64,000 nt of DNA from Bacteroidales bacterium. GTDB taxonomy: Bacteria; Bacteroidota; Bacteroidia; Bacteroidales; F082. Below are positions 62,990 through 64,000 of the stretch, one piece after another. The translations under genes were made by a program, and so were the position numbers. The notes under the pieces were generated by a model. That model saw only the letters and a list, made by a program, of their open reading frames with translations. It was not told the DNA's origin and made no database searches. The DNA lies in assembly GCA_013141455.1 (NCBI GenBank), contig JABFQW010000092.1, forward strand, positions 35,962 through 99,961, given 5' to 3'. The first letter of the stretch is position 1, and every line of letters starts with the position of its first letter.

Positions 62990-64000
62990 TTATTCAGTAT
63001 AAAAACCAATCATACGGATAATCGCTTCTTCGCAGGTTTTGCAAAAGGTATGTCCATTAAATGATTTCATCAGGCAATCGTGTGATGGCCGGTATATCCC
63101 TTTGGCTACGTAGCCGCCACCTTCGAAGGCGCCCGTTGTTTCATAATATTCATCAGTATCCGGAGTCGGTACCGGGGTATTACGCTTCAGCAGATTTTTC
63201 CATTTCTTATCAAAATCGACGAGGGTGGTCAGGTTGGGCTCCCATGGTTCAATGCTGAGGTTGTAAAAATCGTCGTATGAAGTAGATGAATCAAAATATT
63301 CATCCCCCAATCCGGCAAAACCATGACCAAATTCATGCACGATGATCTCACCTGAAAGTTTGTTTTTACTGGCACTCAAACTATAAAAATTATAGATTCC
63401 ACCACCTCCATATTTTGCCGAATTAACTAAAATATAGATCTGGTCGTATGCAACCAAACCTGCATAATCGCGCACGGATTTGTTATCGTAAGTCATACAA
63501 TATCGCTCGCTGTCGAAGGTATAATAACTTGATGACAAAGCAGTTGAAGGCCAGATGCCGTTTGCCGGAACTGTAGCTCCACTTTCGGTCGAAGGAATCA
63601 TTACGGCCCGTAAATTGAATTTAGCCTGATACGTTTTAAAGGGTTCGAAAGCAAACATTTTTTCGGCAAAATTCTGACAATCATCTATGAAATTTCCCAT
63701 TTCGGCCAGGGTGTAACCATCACCCAAAATGACAATGTCAACCGCCTGTTCCGGAATGTTCGCGACCTGAATATCAAAGACTGAATGAATTCCGGGTTTC
63801 GATGGCCCGATAAAATAACTTGTTGGATCTATTTCAAATTTGAATTTCTCTTCCATAATCCCGTCGTGGCTGCGGCTTAAAAGTGAAATTGTCACGGGTT
63901 TTTTTGGAAAAGGGATAATCACAGTTTCCGTAAAACTTCGTGTCAGTGTTTTGGATTCAGAAGTTGTTTGCCATTCACCGAACAACGAGCTATATCCATG
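62990..64000 (-). CDS. M64 (IgA) family metallopeptidase, N-terminus outside window
   Basis: Zinc endopeptidase of the M64 family, first known as an IgA protease. The frame stays open to the window edge (HGYSSLFGEW precede the first visible Met candidate), so the 5' end and signal peptide are missing. Motifs: the N-terminal M64 domain (TETVIIPFPKKPVTISLL, EEKFKFEIDPTSYFIG), DIVILGDGYTLAEM, and the metal site HEFGHGFAGLGDEY, which has the HExxHxxGxxD arrangement. Conserved cysteines near the end: HDCLMKSFNGHTFCKTCEEA. 336 or more residues. No T9SS tail at the C-terminus. Host-immunoglobulin activity cannot be assumed; many environmental members exist. Confidence 0.85.
   Translation of the reverse strand, partial: HGYSSLFGEWQTTSESKTLTRSFTETVIIPFPKKPVTISLLSRSHDGIMEEKFKFEIDPTSYFIGPSKPGIHSVFDIQVANIPEQAVDIVILGDGYTLAEMGNFIDDCQNFAEKMFAFEPFKTYQAKFNLRAVMIPSTESGATVPANGIWPSTALSSSYYTFDSERYCMTYDNKSVRDYAGLVAYDQIYILVNSAKYGGGGIYNFYSLSASKNKLSGEIIVHEFGHGFAGLGDEYFDSSTSYDDFYNLSIEPWEPNLTTLVDFDKKWKNLLKRNTPVPTPDTDEYYETTGAFEGGGYVAKGIYRPSHDCLMKSFNGHTFCKTCEEAIIRMIGFYTE

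Noticed and set aside
1..64000. tRNA or rRNA genes, riboswitches
   Set aside because: No tRNA T-arm (GGTTCGAATCC-type) with matching stems, rRNA signature or recognisable riboswitch core was found on reading; short matches were inside coding regions.

Overview
The window reads as chromosome from an anaerobic member of the Bacteroidota (most likely Bacteroidales or a close relative). Evidence: several secreted proteins end in type IX secretion (T9SS) C-terminal sorting domains; many genes are preceded by the Bacteroidota sigma factor -7 box TAnnTTTG, some with a TTG about 19 bases upstream; Shine-Dalgarno sites are scarce; and the gene families are typical (OstA-like LptA/LptD proteins, DUF3109, an mce-mmdABCD type sodium-pumping decarboxylase cluster, Omp28-like proteins). 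No rRNA, tRNA, CRISPR array, prophage or intact insertion sequence was recognised.

Layout. 1-4.2 kb: two tandem FG-GAP/VCBS repeat T9SS cargo proteins (the first is cut by the window edge). 4.4-6.4 kb: selD and selU/mnmH, a 2-selenouridine tRNA modification pair. 6.7-10.4 kb: mrdA-rodA (cell elongation) and mscL. 10.6-20.3 kb: housekeeping genes (DUF3109, argF, glycosyltransferase plus flippase-like membrane protein, ruvC, rsmI, M28 peptidase, tdk, yedK, NUDIX). A 45-residue membrane protein gene, translationally coupled to the peptidase gene, lies upstream of rsmI. 20.4-25.8 kb: a secreted protein built of three repeats, a dihydropyrimidinase-like hydrolase, an SsnA-like amidohydrolase and a third FG-GAP protein. 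26.1-30.9 kb: methylmalonyl-CoA epimerase and a complete methylmalonyl-CoA decarboxylase (succinate to propionate, Na+ export), whose OadG-like gamma subunit carries an extracytoplasmic lamin-tail-like domain. 30.9-37.9 kb: envelope genes (LptD-like, N-acetylmuramoyl-L-alanine amidase, MlaD/MCE, OstA-like). 38.1-41.6 kb: gatE and gatD, the archaeal-type Glu-tRNA(Gln) amidotransferase, which is the most unexpected content of the window. 41.7-46.5 kb: a TPR protein, then a glycyl radical enzyme that resembles trans-4-hydroxyproline dehydratase with its activating enzyme. 46.5-50.6 kb: dnaG, a PspC-domain protein, lysS. 51.3-60.5 kb: a three-gene operon on the minus strand with visible promoter and terminator, encoding two huge Asp-box/GEVED/Ig-like T9SS paralogues and an Omp28/thioredoxin-like PKD protein. 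60.8-64 kb: ptb-buk (butyryl-phosphate route) and a truncated M64 peptidase.

Together these genes suggest a fermenter that makes propionate by the methylmalonyl-CoA route and can run butyryl-phosphate/ATP chemistry, degrades proteins or amino acids (hydroxyproline, peptidases), and exports many large adhesin- or enzyme-like proteins through T9SS.

Intergenic regions hold abundant short repeats. Two non-autonomous elements share near-identical 17-bp terminal inverted repeats and each is flanked by a 10-bp target duplication, but they carry different cargo. There is also a 165-bp class hairpin element between gatE and gatD, and a 40-bp near-perfect palindrome upstream of the methylmalonyl-CoA cluster.
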